A DNA stretch of 64,000 nt, taken from NCBI GenBank assembly GCA_946902985.2, contig OX336388.2:136225846-136289845 (forward strand). Reading direction: 5' to 3'. Below the pieces are notes generated by a model. That model worked only from the letters and a program-made list of their open reading frames with translations. It had not been told where the DNA came from and searched no databases. The stretch's first letter is position 1. Each line of letters opens with the position of its first letter. Of this stretch, positions 1 through 11,502 are shown in pieces. Source of the stretch: Meconema thalassinum. Its lineage: Eukaryota > Arthropoda > Insecta > Orthoptera > Tettigoniidae. The position numbers were made by a program, and so were the translations under genes.

Positions 1-1364
1 GGGCGATGATGAGTGAGTGAATGAGTCGGGACATTTTCTTTCATTTGTTTTTCTTCAGAATTTCACCCCTCCCGATGAACCCCTTCAATTTGATTGATCA
101 AAAAAAACTGTCGAATAGCTATTTACTTACTTTAAAGCAGTTTTTCCCCCTGAGTTTGATGAGTGAGTGAGTCAGTCAATCAGTTAGGACACTTTCTTTC
201 CTGTTTCCCCCCCCCCCCCCAGAATTTCACCCCTCCCCATGGGCCCCTTAAATTGGATTTATGAGAAAACGGTCAAACATATATTTACTTATTTTCTATG
301 CTGATTTTTTCCGCTGAGTTTCAAATTCCTCGCCTATGTCGTTTAAGAGATACACGCTCCATTAGGAATCTCTCAATCCCTACTTTTCACCCCTTTCACC
401 TCATAATATACACCACATCGAAAAACCGTCAGAAACGTGTCTTCTTACTTTTTAATGATGAGTTTATATGCCGTGTATTACATCCCCCAATGAAACCAAT
501 CGGGAGATATTGTTATTCAATGAAATGCAGGTTTAACCCCCTTAAGACCCCTTTAGAACCTGAATATCCGAAATTCCTCCCTTAGTAGACGGTTTTGATA
601 TACAATTAACATATCCCCAAACTGTCATGTTTCTAACTTCCATAATTTTGGCTGGGCGATGATGAGTGAGTGAGTGAGTTAGTCAGGACATTTTCTTTCA
701 ATTTTCTTTTTTCAGAATTTCACCCCTCCCCATGAACTCCTTAAATTTGATTTATGAAAAAAACTGTCGAACAGCTATTTACTTACTTTAAAGCAGTTTT
801 TTCCCCCTGAGTTTGATGAGTGAGTCAGTCAGTCAATCAGTTAGGACACTTTCTTTCCTGTTCCCCCCCCAGAATTTCACCCCTCCCCATGGGCCCCTTA
901 AATTGGATTTATGAAAAAAAAAACGGTCAAACACATATTTACTTACTTTTATGCTGATTTTTTTCCGCCGAGTTTCAAACTCCTCGCCTATGTCGTTTAA
1001 GAGATACACGCTCCGTTAGGAATCTTTCAATCCCCACTTTTCACCCCCTTTCACCTCATAATATACGCCACATCGAAAAACCCTCAGACTCGTGTCTTCT
1101 TATGATGAGTTTATGTGCCGAATATCACATCCCCCAATGAAACCAATCGGGAGATATTGCTATTCAATGAAATGCAGGTCCACCCCCTTAACACCCCTTT
1201 AGAACCTGAATATACAAGAATCCTCTCTTAGTGGGCATTTGTGGCCCTTGTAGAAGCAGCATACGAAATTTCATTCCAATCCGTTCGGTGGTTTCTGAGA
1301 TTTCGTGATGAATGAATGAGTGAATGAGTGAGTGAGTGGTATTTGACAAATATATAGTAGAAGA
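1..1364 (-). mobile_element. Helitron-like non-autonomous element, 5' end at 1364, with ~653-bp internal tandem repeats
   Basis: The sequence from position 1 recurs from about 654 (same GATGAGTGAGTGA start, same 'cacccctccccatg' and 'gagatacacgctcc' landmarks), giving a period near 653 bp. A poly-C run of about 14 sits at 207-220. Read on the minus strand, the right edge begins A|TC followed by an AT-rich stretch (TCTTCTACTATATATTTG), the layout of a Helitron 5' terminus. After it comes a block saying, in effect, 'CGGTGGTTTCTGAGATTTCG', often seen near such ends. The 3' end lies off the window. No protein-coding potential was found. The rolling-circle assignment is inference from the terminus. 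Confidence 0.5.
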
Positions 1365-1424
1365 TAGTGTCAAGTCTTTGTTATGCTAAACTCGGTTGAC
1401 AGTGCTGTGTGAGTAGGTGAGTAA

Positions 1425-1778
1425 CTAACGGGATTTCAAGTAAAGATGCTCATTTTCTATACCGGTAGTGCAGAGCGCAACTGGCATCCAGACGGCCGTG
1501 TCTCGACTTGAGCTATGTTGCCATGGAAACTATCTATCTTGCCATTCCTTCATGAGTATATTTTATGATTTGATTAGCCTGTGCTTGAGTGCAAAAGGGC
1601 CGAAATCAGAAGAATGAGAAAGACTATCGAAAATTCATGTAGCCAGCGGTTCCTTCTGGGTCCTAAACTATGTGTATGCAAAATTTGGTTGAGATTGGTG
1701 GAACGGTGTAGATTTGTATACGGAACCAACCCACCCACCCACCTACATACATACAGACTTTCACTTTTATATATAAGA
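1425..1778 (-). mobile_element. Helitron 5'-end fragment, same family as the 55803-60920 Helitron
   Basis: On the minus strand it starts A|TCTTATATATAAAAGTG at 1778, a typical Helitron 5' terminus. The inner part (about 1425-1570) matches the 5' leader of the large Helitron at about 60600-60740: shared blocks include 'ctataccggtagtg', 'gagacacggccg' and 'aaatcccgtta' in the same order. It is therefore a truncated or non-autonomous relative of that element. No coding sequence. Confidence 0.6.
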
Positions 1779-2064
1779 TATATATAAATATATACATAAA
1801 TTATATATAAACTTTTGAACTGACGGTGGTTTTGGGGTCTGGGGGATGTGAAATGCGAAGATATGTCGAAATTTTCCGGAAGTCGAAACATGGTACCCAT
1901 TGCAATAGTTAGCTTTCTAATGAAATCTACCTAAAATATATTTCGGTTCCACATTTGCCATCATATTTTCGACATTTTCGGAAAGTCTGATAAACATTTC
2001 TCCAATTCTTCGATAGTAGGAAATATTTTTTCAAAATAAAAACTGTGACTAGATTTACGTAGTT

Positions 2065-2583
2065 TGGTCGGTTGGTTCCTCAGTTTAGGGGCTGCGGCAA
2101 CGCAGTCATGTAGCCCCGTGTACTTAGGGTGTGTGTAGAATCTGTCTGGTAAGCGGTGTTAATTGTGATGGCTGTATACGTGTCTGTATCTGTTTTTTAA
2201 TTCAAGTAAGGACTGCAACTTAGCATTTTTCAAATAGTTACTACTTTTGCCGCCAAACGCCACCGTCAACAACTACTAGGCCTAATTCTGAAGTTAGCTA
2301 CTAGACGCCATCGCAGTCGGTTCTTGGCAACGAACGTAGGAATCCAAGAGCGTTGTTTACATTCTTAATCTATACAATTTAGCTTCACACAGGTGTAATT
2401 AGTGGAAGGTTCTTTAACATGCAATAAATCTATGACATGGGACCTCCGGCTTTGCTTCTCCTCCGAAGGAAGGCATACTGAGGAATTTTTAATGCTCTTA
2501 AAAATCCGACGGTTTCGGCCGGGTTTGAACCTGCTATCTTGGGCATAGAACTCAGCATGCAACCAATTACGCCACCGAAGATT
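2065..2583 (-). mobile_element. tRNA-derived SINE, copy 1 of a family shared with 7832-8320
   Basis: Reading from 2583 on the minus strand there is an A-box-like TGGCGTAATTGG and a B-box-like GGTTCAAACCC about 45 nt later, as in a tRNA-derived RNA polymerase III promoter. The body then continues down to about 2065 ('ttggttcctcagtttagggg' on the plus strand). The same ~500-bp sequence recurs in the same orientation at 7832-8320. No protein. Confidence 0.65.
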
Positions 2584-2694
2584 TACGTATAACTACAATA
2601 ATAATGTAAACTGGTCAATGTGAATGGATGGTCGTCCTACCGATAGTCTTTTCGCCTTGGCCTGGTCCTAGATTTTCAACCCTCGCAATCTCAG

Positions 2695-3105
2695 CATTCA
2701 TCGTTTCAACCGTCCACCTCGTTGCGTAGTGGCTTGCATTCTTGGCTGTCACCGAGAAGGCCCAGGTTCGTTTCCCGGCTGTGCCAAGAAATATAATTCT
2801 CGTCGTTTTGCCACGTGAGGCAAAACTGAGTAGAAGCCGGTTCGATTCCTACCCCAGCCAACCTGGAAGTGATTTTCCGTGATTTCCCACTTCTACTCCA
2901 TGCAAATGCCAGGATGGTGCCTAACGTGAGGCCACGGCCACTTACTACCCAAATCCTACTTAAATTATTACAATTGCACTCACTAGAACAGACATCACAG
3001 TGACAAAGGTTATCAGACAAATTCTACAGACACACACACCAGTATACGGGGCTGCATGACCTCGATGTCGCAAAGCCCCTGAAAGAATTAACAACAACAA
3101 CCTTG
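2695..3105 (+). mobile_element. tRNA-derived SINE (plus strand)
   Basis: A-box-like TTGCGTAGTGG near 2722 and B-box-like GGTTCGTTTCCC near 2766 mark a tRNA-derived head. The body has a 'tttcccacttctactccatg' block, 'caaatgcca' and an A/C-rich tail (aacaacaacaacc). The body and tail, but not the head, recur at 20050-20395. Confidence 0.6.
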
Positions 3106-6100
3106 CGAGGGGTCACTCACAGACAACCAACAACTCGCTGGAGCACCGGATATCGCTTATCGCCATCTCACCCTCTTAAAGAAACAAATAGCACTCAAAA
3201 CATACGAATTCCGCACTCCGTGAGTAGGGCTCTAGGAGGCATTGTGAAGGTATCTACTCCAAAATTTCCTGAGTGAAAGTGGGAACTACACATTAAGACA
3301 TCCGAGATACAAAGTTAAACAGCGACTCACTGATGTGTGAACAGACTTCCTTTGACACATCTAAGGTCAGAGTCGAACAGTGAATGCTGAAACTGGCAAA
3401 GAATGCGATCCTCATCCAAGGAAGACAAACGTCTCTGATAATTTCTTAAGGATTTAATTATTTTATTGGTTTATTTTGTACTTGTTAAATATTCAGAGTT
3501 TGTTAGAACTAAATAGTATCCTTTTAGTAAACACCAATAAAATAATTTTTGTTATGAACCGATAGGAGACATTATAATATATAATTTATATTTATAATTT
3601 ATTTTCCTTACTAATTTTATCACAAGCTTGTGAATTAATTTGTAATTCCTAGTCATTAATGTATTTATTGCCACATCATGCTTCTGGGACTAGTTTTCTC
3701 TGTGTTTTAAATATTTCATCTCCACCCAGAGTCATCTTATTGTGATGTACTGTATACCAAATTACAATTTTAAAAAGACTCTCCAACGTTACAATGTACG
3801 AAACACAAGGACAGATCTGAAATGTATACTGCCAGATATCATTTCGGAAAATGTTCTTCAGTTGGCGCTTTAGAAGTATTTTCTAATACAATATAAATCT
3901 ACTTAATATGAATGCACTACATTCCAACAGATGTATTGAATTATGGAGCAATGTGCGAACGGTGCGCCGATCAGCCAGTGACGTTTGGTGCGCCAGAGCA
4001 AGGAAACGCGGCAACAGCGCACCAACTTTCCTGCTGATCTCGCCTGCCGACAACAGCCACGAAAATCATAATAAATATCATTCCATATAAAATAAACCCA
4101 TTTATTTACATTACGGATAATTACATAACGCAAATGCTCAGTATATGTGGATTACAATGCACCCAATAACGAACTTCTACGGAAGTCCATTATCGAAATT
4201 AGAGCCTTTCACATTATTGATTGTTTTGCTGTTTGTGTTGGAGATTAAATTTTGAAACTTCACATACACACAAACAACATAAATCTAACACATATTAAAA
4301 TTTGGTTACTGTAGCACAACGGCGTTGAGAGTTGTGAATCTCTTAATTCGACGTTTCCCTCGAAACTCACCAGAAACCGGTACTTTTTACATTACACCTG
4401 TCATAAAAGATATTAAAATATTCTTATAAAATTACCTTTATCATCAATCAACGCAGAAATAAACAAGGAAACTGGTGATGTTACTTCTTTTTCTGTAGGC
4501 CTTTTGGTTATTTTGGTATTTATCTCCAAACTCAGGTGCACATAATTTCTGCGCCGAGGGTAGTCGTTTGTCAATAATATTCATGTCGTCTTTCCAGAGA
4601 TCGCTGTGGCATGCTGGGTAACCAGCTGTAACTGGTAAGGTGGCCTTGAGCTACCGAGTCCACCCATTGGCTCGGCGCTAACAATGTTCAAACTGCATCC
4701 ATTAACATGTTAATTAGCCTGAAAATGAGCTCTACCTCATATCGTAAGTTGAGAAAATAACAAAAAAAGAAAAAACTAAAAACACAGATATTCCTATGCA
4801 CTAAGTGCTTTGAAATGCGGAGATATAGCCATCGCCCTAATGCGATATTCTGAAGGTAACCTCTGCCTGCTTCACTCCTTAAAACTCTTCATAGTCAGTT
4901 CAGAAATGTTAGTGGTGACCTCCTCGACCCAAATTAAGCATAACAACAACACCTATACACCTAGTGTTGTACAAATGATACGATGATGTCATCTCGGAAA
5001 AGAACATGGTTTCTGAAACCTAATGTTATAGTCTAGCTCTATTCCAAACTCTGGAATAATGATGTGGCTTCAGAGCTTCACAATAATGGAAATTAACCAT
5101 TGTTAAGGTAACGGGTGACCCTCACGCCGCTAAATGATACGCTGATATTAAGGGTGCATAGAACATAAAGGTGAAGGCCTCTGTATCTCACAATATTATA
5201 CATTTTGGCCGGGTTGTAGGGGAAACATACTGCCCCTAAAGTACTGAGCGCTTTTGGGTGCTTCCTTCATATTATAGTGTTGCGCATTAAGTCGCACATG
5301 GCATAGTTGTGCCACAGGGTGTCTCAAAAATAGGAAACAGACCTGGTTGTCAGCAAAGCTAGAAATTTCATAATGTTAACATCTCAAACATCGGCCCTAC
5401 GTACTGTAAATGGTTGCTATTTAGTGCGGTTCTACATCCACTCAACTGAAGCATAGACCTGTACATATAGGAATTATTGGACTCACATGTTCGACTACTG
5501 GATCTCATGGTTACCTTTGGGATTACAGGGGCATCTCCCAGTTCTGGTTTAGATCCATTCTCGTCCTCTAGATCCATGGTTTTACCGCTTATTCTTGTTC
5601 CTCGTTAATGGGCAAGCACTTCGAACGTCCCCCTCATAAAGTAGTTTAGTGCATCATAGACATCATGTTAACGTAGGTGATAGTCTCGTACACGTGGTGG
5701 TTATGACGTCTCATATCGGCTATAATTCCAATAAATGTGGCGTGAACTTACGATGACTTTTCATGACAATATAGCACAGGCACCACGCATCTTTGCAGAA
5801 TGATCATCAAAATTGCCCTTTGTCTGCCACAGGCTGTAATGGACATCCGGGAGATGTTCAGTTCACTGGCTTTAATGCTGTTAGAAAAATCGTCGCGAGT
5901 CGTTGCAATCGCACACGAAATTCGATGTTATTATAATTGTTTTTACACATTTTTTTCCAAAATTATTATCAATCGCTTTGAGATGCCTAAACGGCTCCTA
6001 TAATATATTGCTGGTACCTCGTGGCTTGTCCACGATGAAAATCGTACCATGCGGTCGTACAACAAATATCAAGTATTTGATCAATTCACTTTTTCACAGA

Positions 6101-6620
6101 TTCAACGAGCTACTGGTGCGCATAAATTAAACTGTTCATTGTGTCGCTATATTTATCGATATAGTTGATCTCTAGTTCACACTTATACAGGCTGATACGC
6201 AACGTTTCACATGGGAACTCTCCAAGCAATACGTCCGCGCTATATCAAGTGAACCCGATAAAGATGAAATAGGTAGTGACGTCAGTTTTCACGAGCTCCC
6301 GGGTTCATGGGACAACCCTATAAGTCGTGCAGTGACTATTCATCCCTCGTTCACATATATGTGTTGAAAATACCGTACCGAGCATAAACCGTAAATGATG
6401 TAGAAAAACGTCGACAAAATCGTAGGATGCTGTGGTCATAAAAATTAATCAAATCTCTTCAACCCGAAGATTGGAATGTAATACAGGAGTCAAAATAAGG
6501 GTAGGAGCTAGCTCAAAGCTTCCGTGGTGCGGTCCGTCCATCGGTGGAAGTATTGCCAACATGTGCTCATGGAAATTATCACCAGTATGATGAGTCATAC
6601 AGGCTCAATATATGATTACA
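3106..6620. other. No gene recognised
   Basis: Mostly AT-rich non-coding sequence. The short open frames here show no recognisable domain and overlap one another on both strands. A 'cagggtgtctcaaaaatagg' motif near 5308 looks like a transposon terminal repeat, but no partner end or transposase was identified. Confidence 0.5.
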
Positions 6621-6624
6621 TACT

Positions 6625-6925
6625 GTATGTATACAGAGTGAAGAATAAATGACGCCTTTAGAGGTCGGCATGCGACTCCTCATCCAAATGCAAGACAAAA
6701 GTTTCTATAGCAAAATTGGAGCGTGTGCAGTTTGAAAACACAAGTATGGAAACGAGAAGCTGGCAACACTGTCATATCCTGCAACGCCTCAGAATGTACA
6801 GAGGAATGTGTGTCACCCCACACTACCTTACCAGCCGTCGTAGCTTACTGAGTAGACTGCTGGGCTATCAAACCCACATCCACCATGTAGCTACGGTTCA
6901 AATCTACTTCCTTTTTTGTGTGTCG
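6625..6925 (+). repeat. Dispersed repeat with tRNA-like segment, inverted copy at 51755-52045
   Basis: The reverse complement of this sequence occurs at 51755-52045, including 'ctcctcatccaaatg', 'gaatgtacagaggaatgt' and 'agtagactgctggg'. The segment around 6845-6915 has an A-box-like TAGCTTACTGAGTAG and a B-box-like GGTTCAAATCT, so it is probably a SINE or SINE-bearing composite. No protein. Confidence 0.55.
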
Positions 6926-7831
6926 TCAGCCCCCTAGTTCCCATCGTTTATCTGCCTTTATAAGCAGGACATCTTTTTTAGCACACTTTTCACATTTTGC
7001 AAAAATGAGGAAAAGTTAGACTTATGAGATCGTTCCGGGTAAATGTGTGTTGGCGCTTCTGCATAACCGGCATTACCTCGTCCCACTGAGGTAATGGGAC
7101 AGCCCCGGCACAGCGCCGAGTTCATGCGACCTGTTCTTAGCCACGCTGCAGGCAGTTACTGCGTTGCCAGAGTCTCGTTTCTTAACTCGCATTTCTATTA
7201 AACCTATTGGCGTGACTAGGTTTTGCTACATAAACTTTTGTCGTGAATTTCGACGAGGAACCGCATCCCGAGCTCCAAGTGGCGGCATGTTTTCTTCACC
7301 CCGTATTTGAGGAGCTTTTGATCAAAGTCATGTGTGATATTCGGTTGGATCTCCCTGCTTTGGTCGTATAGGTTGTTACATTATTAATTTGCCGAAGCAG
7401 GAGTAGAATGTAATTTAGTTGTGAACCAACTGAAGTTATTTCCCAGGTCAAATTTCATGCGCTGTTGTTTGAGTTCCTTCCACGTCACTGATATTAAATG
7501 GACAATTTGATATAAAGAATAATAATGCTATTGGTGCCTTATAACTACTGCGGCTTTTAGAGACGCCAGGGTGTAGGACCTTTGCCCCGAATGAGATCTT
7601 TAACGTGGCAGTAAATGTTCCATATTCAATCTGGCTGGCAACTTCATGAAGTTTTTGCCTCCACATTCTTCAAGAAACAGGACAATATAATACATTATAT
7701 TTTGATACTTTTTAGGTATTTTCATTCATTGAATATTGTTTCCCATTTATAAATTAAGCCAAGTCTTGTAAGGATATCCAGTTTTCAATTTGTATATGAA
7801 ACAAAAGTAATGTTTTTTTTTAAATTTTAGG
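6926..7831. other. No gene recognised
   Basis: No coding signal. A ~25-bp motif (tttataagcaggacat, about 6957) recurs near 9955; its origin is unknown. There are no other recognisable elements. Confidence 0.5.
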
Positions 7832-8320
7832 TTCGTTGGTTGGTTCCTTAGTTAAGGGGCTGCGACAAGGCGGTCATATAGTCCCGTGTACTTTGGGTGT
7901 TTGCAGAATCCGTCTGATAACCGGTGTTAGTTGTGATGGCTGTATTAGTGTGTGTTATCTGCTTTAATTGAAGTAAAGACTGTATACGATAATTTCAAGT
8001 AGTATATTTTTTTGCTACAAAATGCTGCGACACCTAGCTGCAAACTTGGCTACTTGGTGCCATCGCAACCTGCACCCGGCGATGAACGTTGGAACTTAAG
8101 AGCATTAATCAAATCTAATCTACAAATTTTAGCTTCACATAAGTGTAAATAGTGCAATGTTCTCTTACATGCCATCAATCTATGACATGGGCCCACCGGC
8201 TTTACTTGCCCTCCCAAGGAAGGCATACCGAGGGATTTTTAACGCTCTTAAGGAATCCGACGACTTCGGCGGGGTTTGATCACGCGTTCTTGGGCATGCT
8301 ACCGACTACGCCAAATTCTT
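7832..8320 (-). mobile_element. tRNA-derived SINE, copy 2 of the 2065-2583 family
   Basis: Collinear with 2065-2583 in the same orientation (shared 'ggttggttcctta', 'gtgatggctgtatta', 'gaaggcatac'). On the minus strand the tRNA-like head has A-box-like TGGCGTAGTCGG near 8315 and a degenerate B box (TGATCAAACCCC) near 8280. The Tc1-like element begins 69 bp to its right. Confidence 0.65.
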
Positions 8321-8388
8321 TATTTTGTGTTTGTCAAATGTGAATAATACGTATATCGCTGATGATGGCCTCGTTGAGAGTTGAAATA

Positions 8389-8435
8389 CACACATCAAAA
8401 AAAGTTTTGCATCACCTCGGTTCCCAGATCTCCGG
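8389..8435 (+). repeat. Left inverted terminal repeat of the Tc1-like element
   Basis: Begins directly after the TA dinucleotide with CACACATCAAAAAAAG, then TTTTGCATCACCTCGG. It is matched in inverse by 9807-9853. In this superfamily the terminal repeat is the transposase binding and cleavage site. Confidence 0.93.
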
Positions 8436-8632
8436 CATATAGACGTTGACTGTGTATATTGTATCCAAGATACAGTCCCTTTGACTGTTCATAGATGTCA
8501 CTAAAACTGCTCAAAGATGTAAACAACCATGCATGAGCAGGGCCTATTAGACGGAGGGGGTACGACAGCCGATCAGTTCCAGTCATTCCACCAGGACGAA
8601 GGTACGCTGCTCATGTTGTCTGTAGTTCTACC

Positions 8633-9658
8633 ATGCCTAGAAGGTCAATACCGCAGTTCGATCGCGTCCGCATTGTTACTTTGTGTCAAGAAGGGCTCTC
8701 AACAAGGGAAGTTTCCAGGCGTCTCAGAGTGAACCAAAGCGATGTTGTTCGGACATGGAGGAGGTACAGAGATACAGGAACTGTCGATGACAGGCCTCGC
8801 TCAGGCCGCCCAAGGGCTACTACTGTAGTGGATGACCGCTACTTACGGATTGCCGCTCGGAGGAACCCTGACAGCAATGCCACCATGTTGAATAATGCGT
8901 TTCGTTCAGCCACAGGACGTCGTGTTTCAACTCAAACTGTGCGCAATAGGCTGCATGATGCGCAACTTCACTCCCGACGTCCATGGCGAGGTCCAGCTTT
9001 GCAACCCCGACACCATGCAGCGCGGTACAGATGGGCCCAACAACATGCTGAATGGACCCCACGGAATTGGCATCACGTTCTCTTCACCGATGAGTGTCGC
9101 ATATGCCTACAACCAGACAATCGTCGGAGACGTGTTTGGAGGCACCCTGGTCAGGCTGAACGTCTTAGACACACTGTCCAGCGAGTGCAGCAAGGTGGTG
9201 GTTCCCTGATGTTTTGGGGTGGCATTATGTGGGGCCGACGTACGCCACTGGTGGTCATGGAAGGCTCCGAAACGGCTTTACGATACCTGAATGACATCCT
9301 CCGACCCATAGTGCAACCATATCGGCAGACTATTGGAGAGGCATTTGTCTTCATGGACGACAATTCTCGACCTCATCGTGCACATCTTGTGAATGCGTTC
9401 CTTCAAGATAACGACATCGCTCGACTACAGTGGCCAGCATGTTCGCCAGACATGAACCCTATCGAACATGCCTGGGATATGTTGAAAAGGGCTGTTTATG
9501 GACGTCTTGACCCACCAACCACTCTGAGAGATTTACGCCGAATTGTCGTTGAGGAGTGGGACAATTTGGACCAACAGTGTCTTGATGAATTTGTGGATAG
9601 TATGCCACGACGAATACAGGCATGCATCAATGCAAGAGGACGTGCTACAGGGTATTAG
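8633..9658 (+). CDS. Tc1-like transposase, 341 aa, intact
   Basis: Cut-and-paste transposase of the Tc1 group in the IS630-Tc1-mariner superfamily. It would act in the nucleus on the terminal repeats of its own element. Residues about 1-60 form a helix-turn-helix region (DRVRIVTLCQEG...STREVSRRL), followed by a GRPR-type hinge (RSGRPRATT). The DDE core has its first Asp in FTDECR, its second in FMDDNSRPHR, and its Glu in SPDMNPIEHAW. Exactly 34 residues lie between the last two, the canonical DD34E spacing. Length (341 aa) is normal for the group. The MPRRSIPQFD start is the first Met of this frame that opens directly into the helix-turn-helix. No frameshift or stop is present, so activity is plausible but unproven. 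Confidence 0.95.
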   Translation: MPRRSIPQFDRVRIVTLCQEGLSTREVSRRLRVNQSDVVRTWRRYRDTGTVDDRPRSGRPRATTVVDDRYLRIAARRNPDSNATMLNNAFRSATGRRVSTQTVRNRLHDAQLHSRRPWRGPALQPRHHAARYRWAQQHAEWTPRNWHHVLFTDECRICLQPDNRRRRVWRHPGQAERLRHTVQRVQQGGGSLMFWGGIMWGRRTPLVVMEGSETALRYLNDILRPIVQPYRQTIGEAFVFMDDNSRPHRAHLVNAFLQDNDIARLQWPACSPDMNPIEHAWDMLKRAVYGRLDPPTTLRDLRRIVVEEWDNLDQQCLDEFVDSMPRRIQACINARGRATGY

Positions 9659-9806
9659 AGGTAGTGGTGTGTACTGCAATCTGGACCACAAATGCTGAAA
9701 GTCTAGCTGTATGATGGTACAACATGCAATGTGTGGGTCTCATGAGCAATAAAACGAGCTGAAATGTTGTTTGTGTTGATCTCTATTCCCTTTGTATTTA
9801 AAGGTT

Positions 9807-9853
9807 CCGGAACTCTTGGAACCGAGGTGATGCAAAACTTTTTTTGATGTGTG
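9807..9853 (-). repeat. Right inverted terminal repeat of the Tc1-like element
   Basis: Inverse of 8389-8435, ending ...TTTGATGTGTG next to the TA at 9854-9855. Confidence 0.93.
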
Positions 9854-9974
9854 TATATCCGAGAGAATAATACACATTCCTTTCTAGTATTGGCTAAGCG
9901 TACAGTTATTAAAGTATCATTCAACTGCCAGTTCTAATTCATCGTTTATCTGCGTTTATAAGCAGGACATCATT

Positions 9975-10195
9975 TTGTCACATGACAATAGCCTAACGCA
10001 GGAGAGTGATCGCTTTGACCATCTGTGAAGTGAACTTTGCTCGTAAGTGCACGTACCGGCTCTGTAAGTGGTAAATTCATATATATTTTAGTAAATGTAC
10101 TGACACTGCTCCCACAGATGCTGACTGACAGCCAGGATTCAATCCTGAAACCTGGGATACAGCAGGCGAGAACATTACCGCTGCGCCACATCTCT
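9975..10195 (-). mobile_element. tRNA-derived SINE fragment
   Basis: From about 10195 on the minus strand: A-box-like TGGCGCAGCGG followed about 45 nt later by a B-box-like GGATTGAATCCTGG, then a short body. It abuts the Helitron-like element starting at about 10191. No protein. Confidence 0.55.
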
Positions 10196-10608
10196 ATAAT
10201 AAAAATGAATGTTACGTGAAAGCTTTTATGTGCGTGTGTCCTTTCTGGGTTCATATAAGCTACCAATCATCCGATTGCGATGAAACTTTGACGAGTTATA
10301 GTTTACACTCCCGTGAAGGTTCCTTTCTTAGTAACTCCATATTACAGTAGGTAGCGCACGAGTAGATTCAACAAATGAGTAACAGTGCGCGAATCGTTTC
10401 AACAAAGTCCCATTTTATGCGGTCATAAACCATTCATACGATTGCAATGTAACTTTGGTGAGCTGTTGTGCACGCTCCCACGAATGTTTCTGAAGTAGTA
10501 AATCCATTTTACAATACATTAGAGTCAGTTAACGGAAAAAGAATACGAACATTGTGTATCCGAAAGCACTTCAAACATAGTTACAACGCCAACATTTCTT
10601 TTGATTGG
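10191..10608 (+). mobile_element. Short Helitron-like non-autonomous element carrying two 164-bp-type units
   Basis: The left end reads A|TCTCTATAATAAAAATG, a Helitron-type 5' terminus. The interior carries about two units of the minisatellite that fills 40342-43560 ('ccgattgcgatgaaact', 'taggtagcgcacgagtag', 'atttcaacaaagtccc'). It then carries the same tail as that element ('cgccaacatttcttttg' versus 'cgccaacactttctttg'). It is a short sibling of the 40279-43711 element. Its last bases are missing because the palindromic element at 10609 begins there. Confidence 0.6.
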
Positions 10609-10880
10609 CAGGTGTGGGGTTTCGCCTAGGAACACCAAGCTGGCTCTTCAGCTGGTTCTTGATTTCCGTGCCCGTACCCACTCAGGAGTGGCGAACTGCA
10701 TGCTACCTCTTGTTTTATGAAGCGTACCTACGCCTCTTTTCGGAAAGAGCTGAAATCTCAAGCTGAAGTCCAGGCACGGACACTGAGAGCCCGCTGACGA
10801 GCCCATCTTGGTGTTCCTAGGCGAAACCACACACAAGACACGGCATAAATCTTGAACAATTACTGAGTTTATTCTTTGTG
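10609..10880. mobile_element. Palindromic TIR element related to the 35798-37320 array element
   Basis: The two ends are inverted copies: 'gtttcgcctaggaacacc' near 10620 and its inverse ending 'ggtgttcctaggcgaaacc' near 10829. The middle ('acccactcaggagtggcgaactgc') matches the unit of the 35.8-37.3-kb array ('cccacaggagtgacgaactgc'). The right side also keeps the outer piece (acacaagacacggc...tgagttt) found at the right end of that array. No coding sequence, so it is non-autonomous. Confidence 0.6.
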
Positions 10881-11502
10881 CACTTGTGTCACACCGTCAG
10901 TCTGCTTGGTTGACAGGTACAGTTGCGCGAGAAGGATACGGCTCAGCTCCAGTAGCCTCACCGTCCGTGGACTCCTGTGACGCGATTTCCCTACTTCCTT
11001 ATTGAAACAATATTAGATAACCCACCGTTATTCTTCCGTTCACAATTCACAATATAACTTCTGTCTAACACAAGAAGTGGCGCAATGCTGCTTGACTCAT
11101 GTGGCGACTGCACTGCGTCATAGCAGTCTCGCCCGCTTCGTCCCACAAGGCTCCTGCTGCAATAAACTGAATTCTACTGATGATGTCCATATATCACACA
11201 AAATGGGGCAACCATTTGGTTTTACCCTTCAATTTATAAACGACCTTCCCTATTTTCAACAATATTGTATTCTTTTAACATATCGGGCAACTATTTCCTG
11301 TGGCTGATGCAACATGTCCACAAACTTCAATTATTTTTATTTAATTATGTCAGTTTACCAACTGCATAAGCAATTCAATTATAATTACTGTATTACCAGC
11401 AAGTCACATGCTTGCGTTAACTCAAGAGCCTCACTGCCCCATAAAGAACTTCTAACATTCGGACATCACATAGCTGTTTGCGATTAAAGTATTTGTTCCC
11501 AC
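10881..11502. other. No gene recognised
   Basis: Non-coding, mildly AT-rich. No domain or repeat family was recognised. Confidence 0.5.

Larger units (their letters stand above)
8389..9853 (+). mobile_element. Complete Tc1-like DNA transposon (DD34E) with TA target duplication
   Basis: The 1,465-bp element is flanked by TA at 8387-8388 and 9854-9855. Its inverted terminal repeats start CACACATCAAAAAAAG and match each other for about 38 bp without a visible mismatch. They then drift slightly to about 47 bp (8389-8435 and 9807-9853). It encodes a single uninterrupted transposase on the plus strand. Near-perfect termini and an open frame indicate a young copy. It sits close to a SINE but interrupts nothing recognisable. 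Confidence 0.95.

Noticed and set aside
5290..6200. Possible decayed transposase near a terminal-repeat-like motif at 5308
   Set aside because: No catalytic motif or paired terminus could be identified on either strand.
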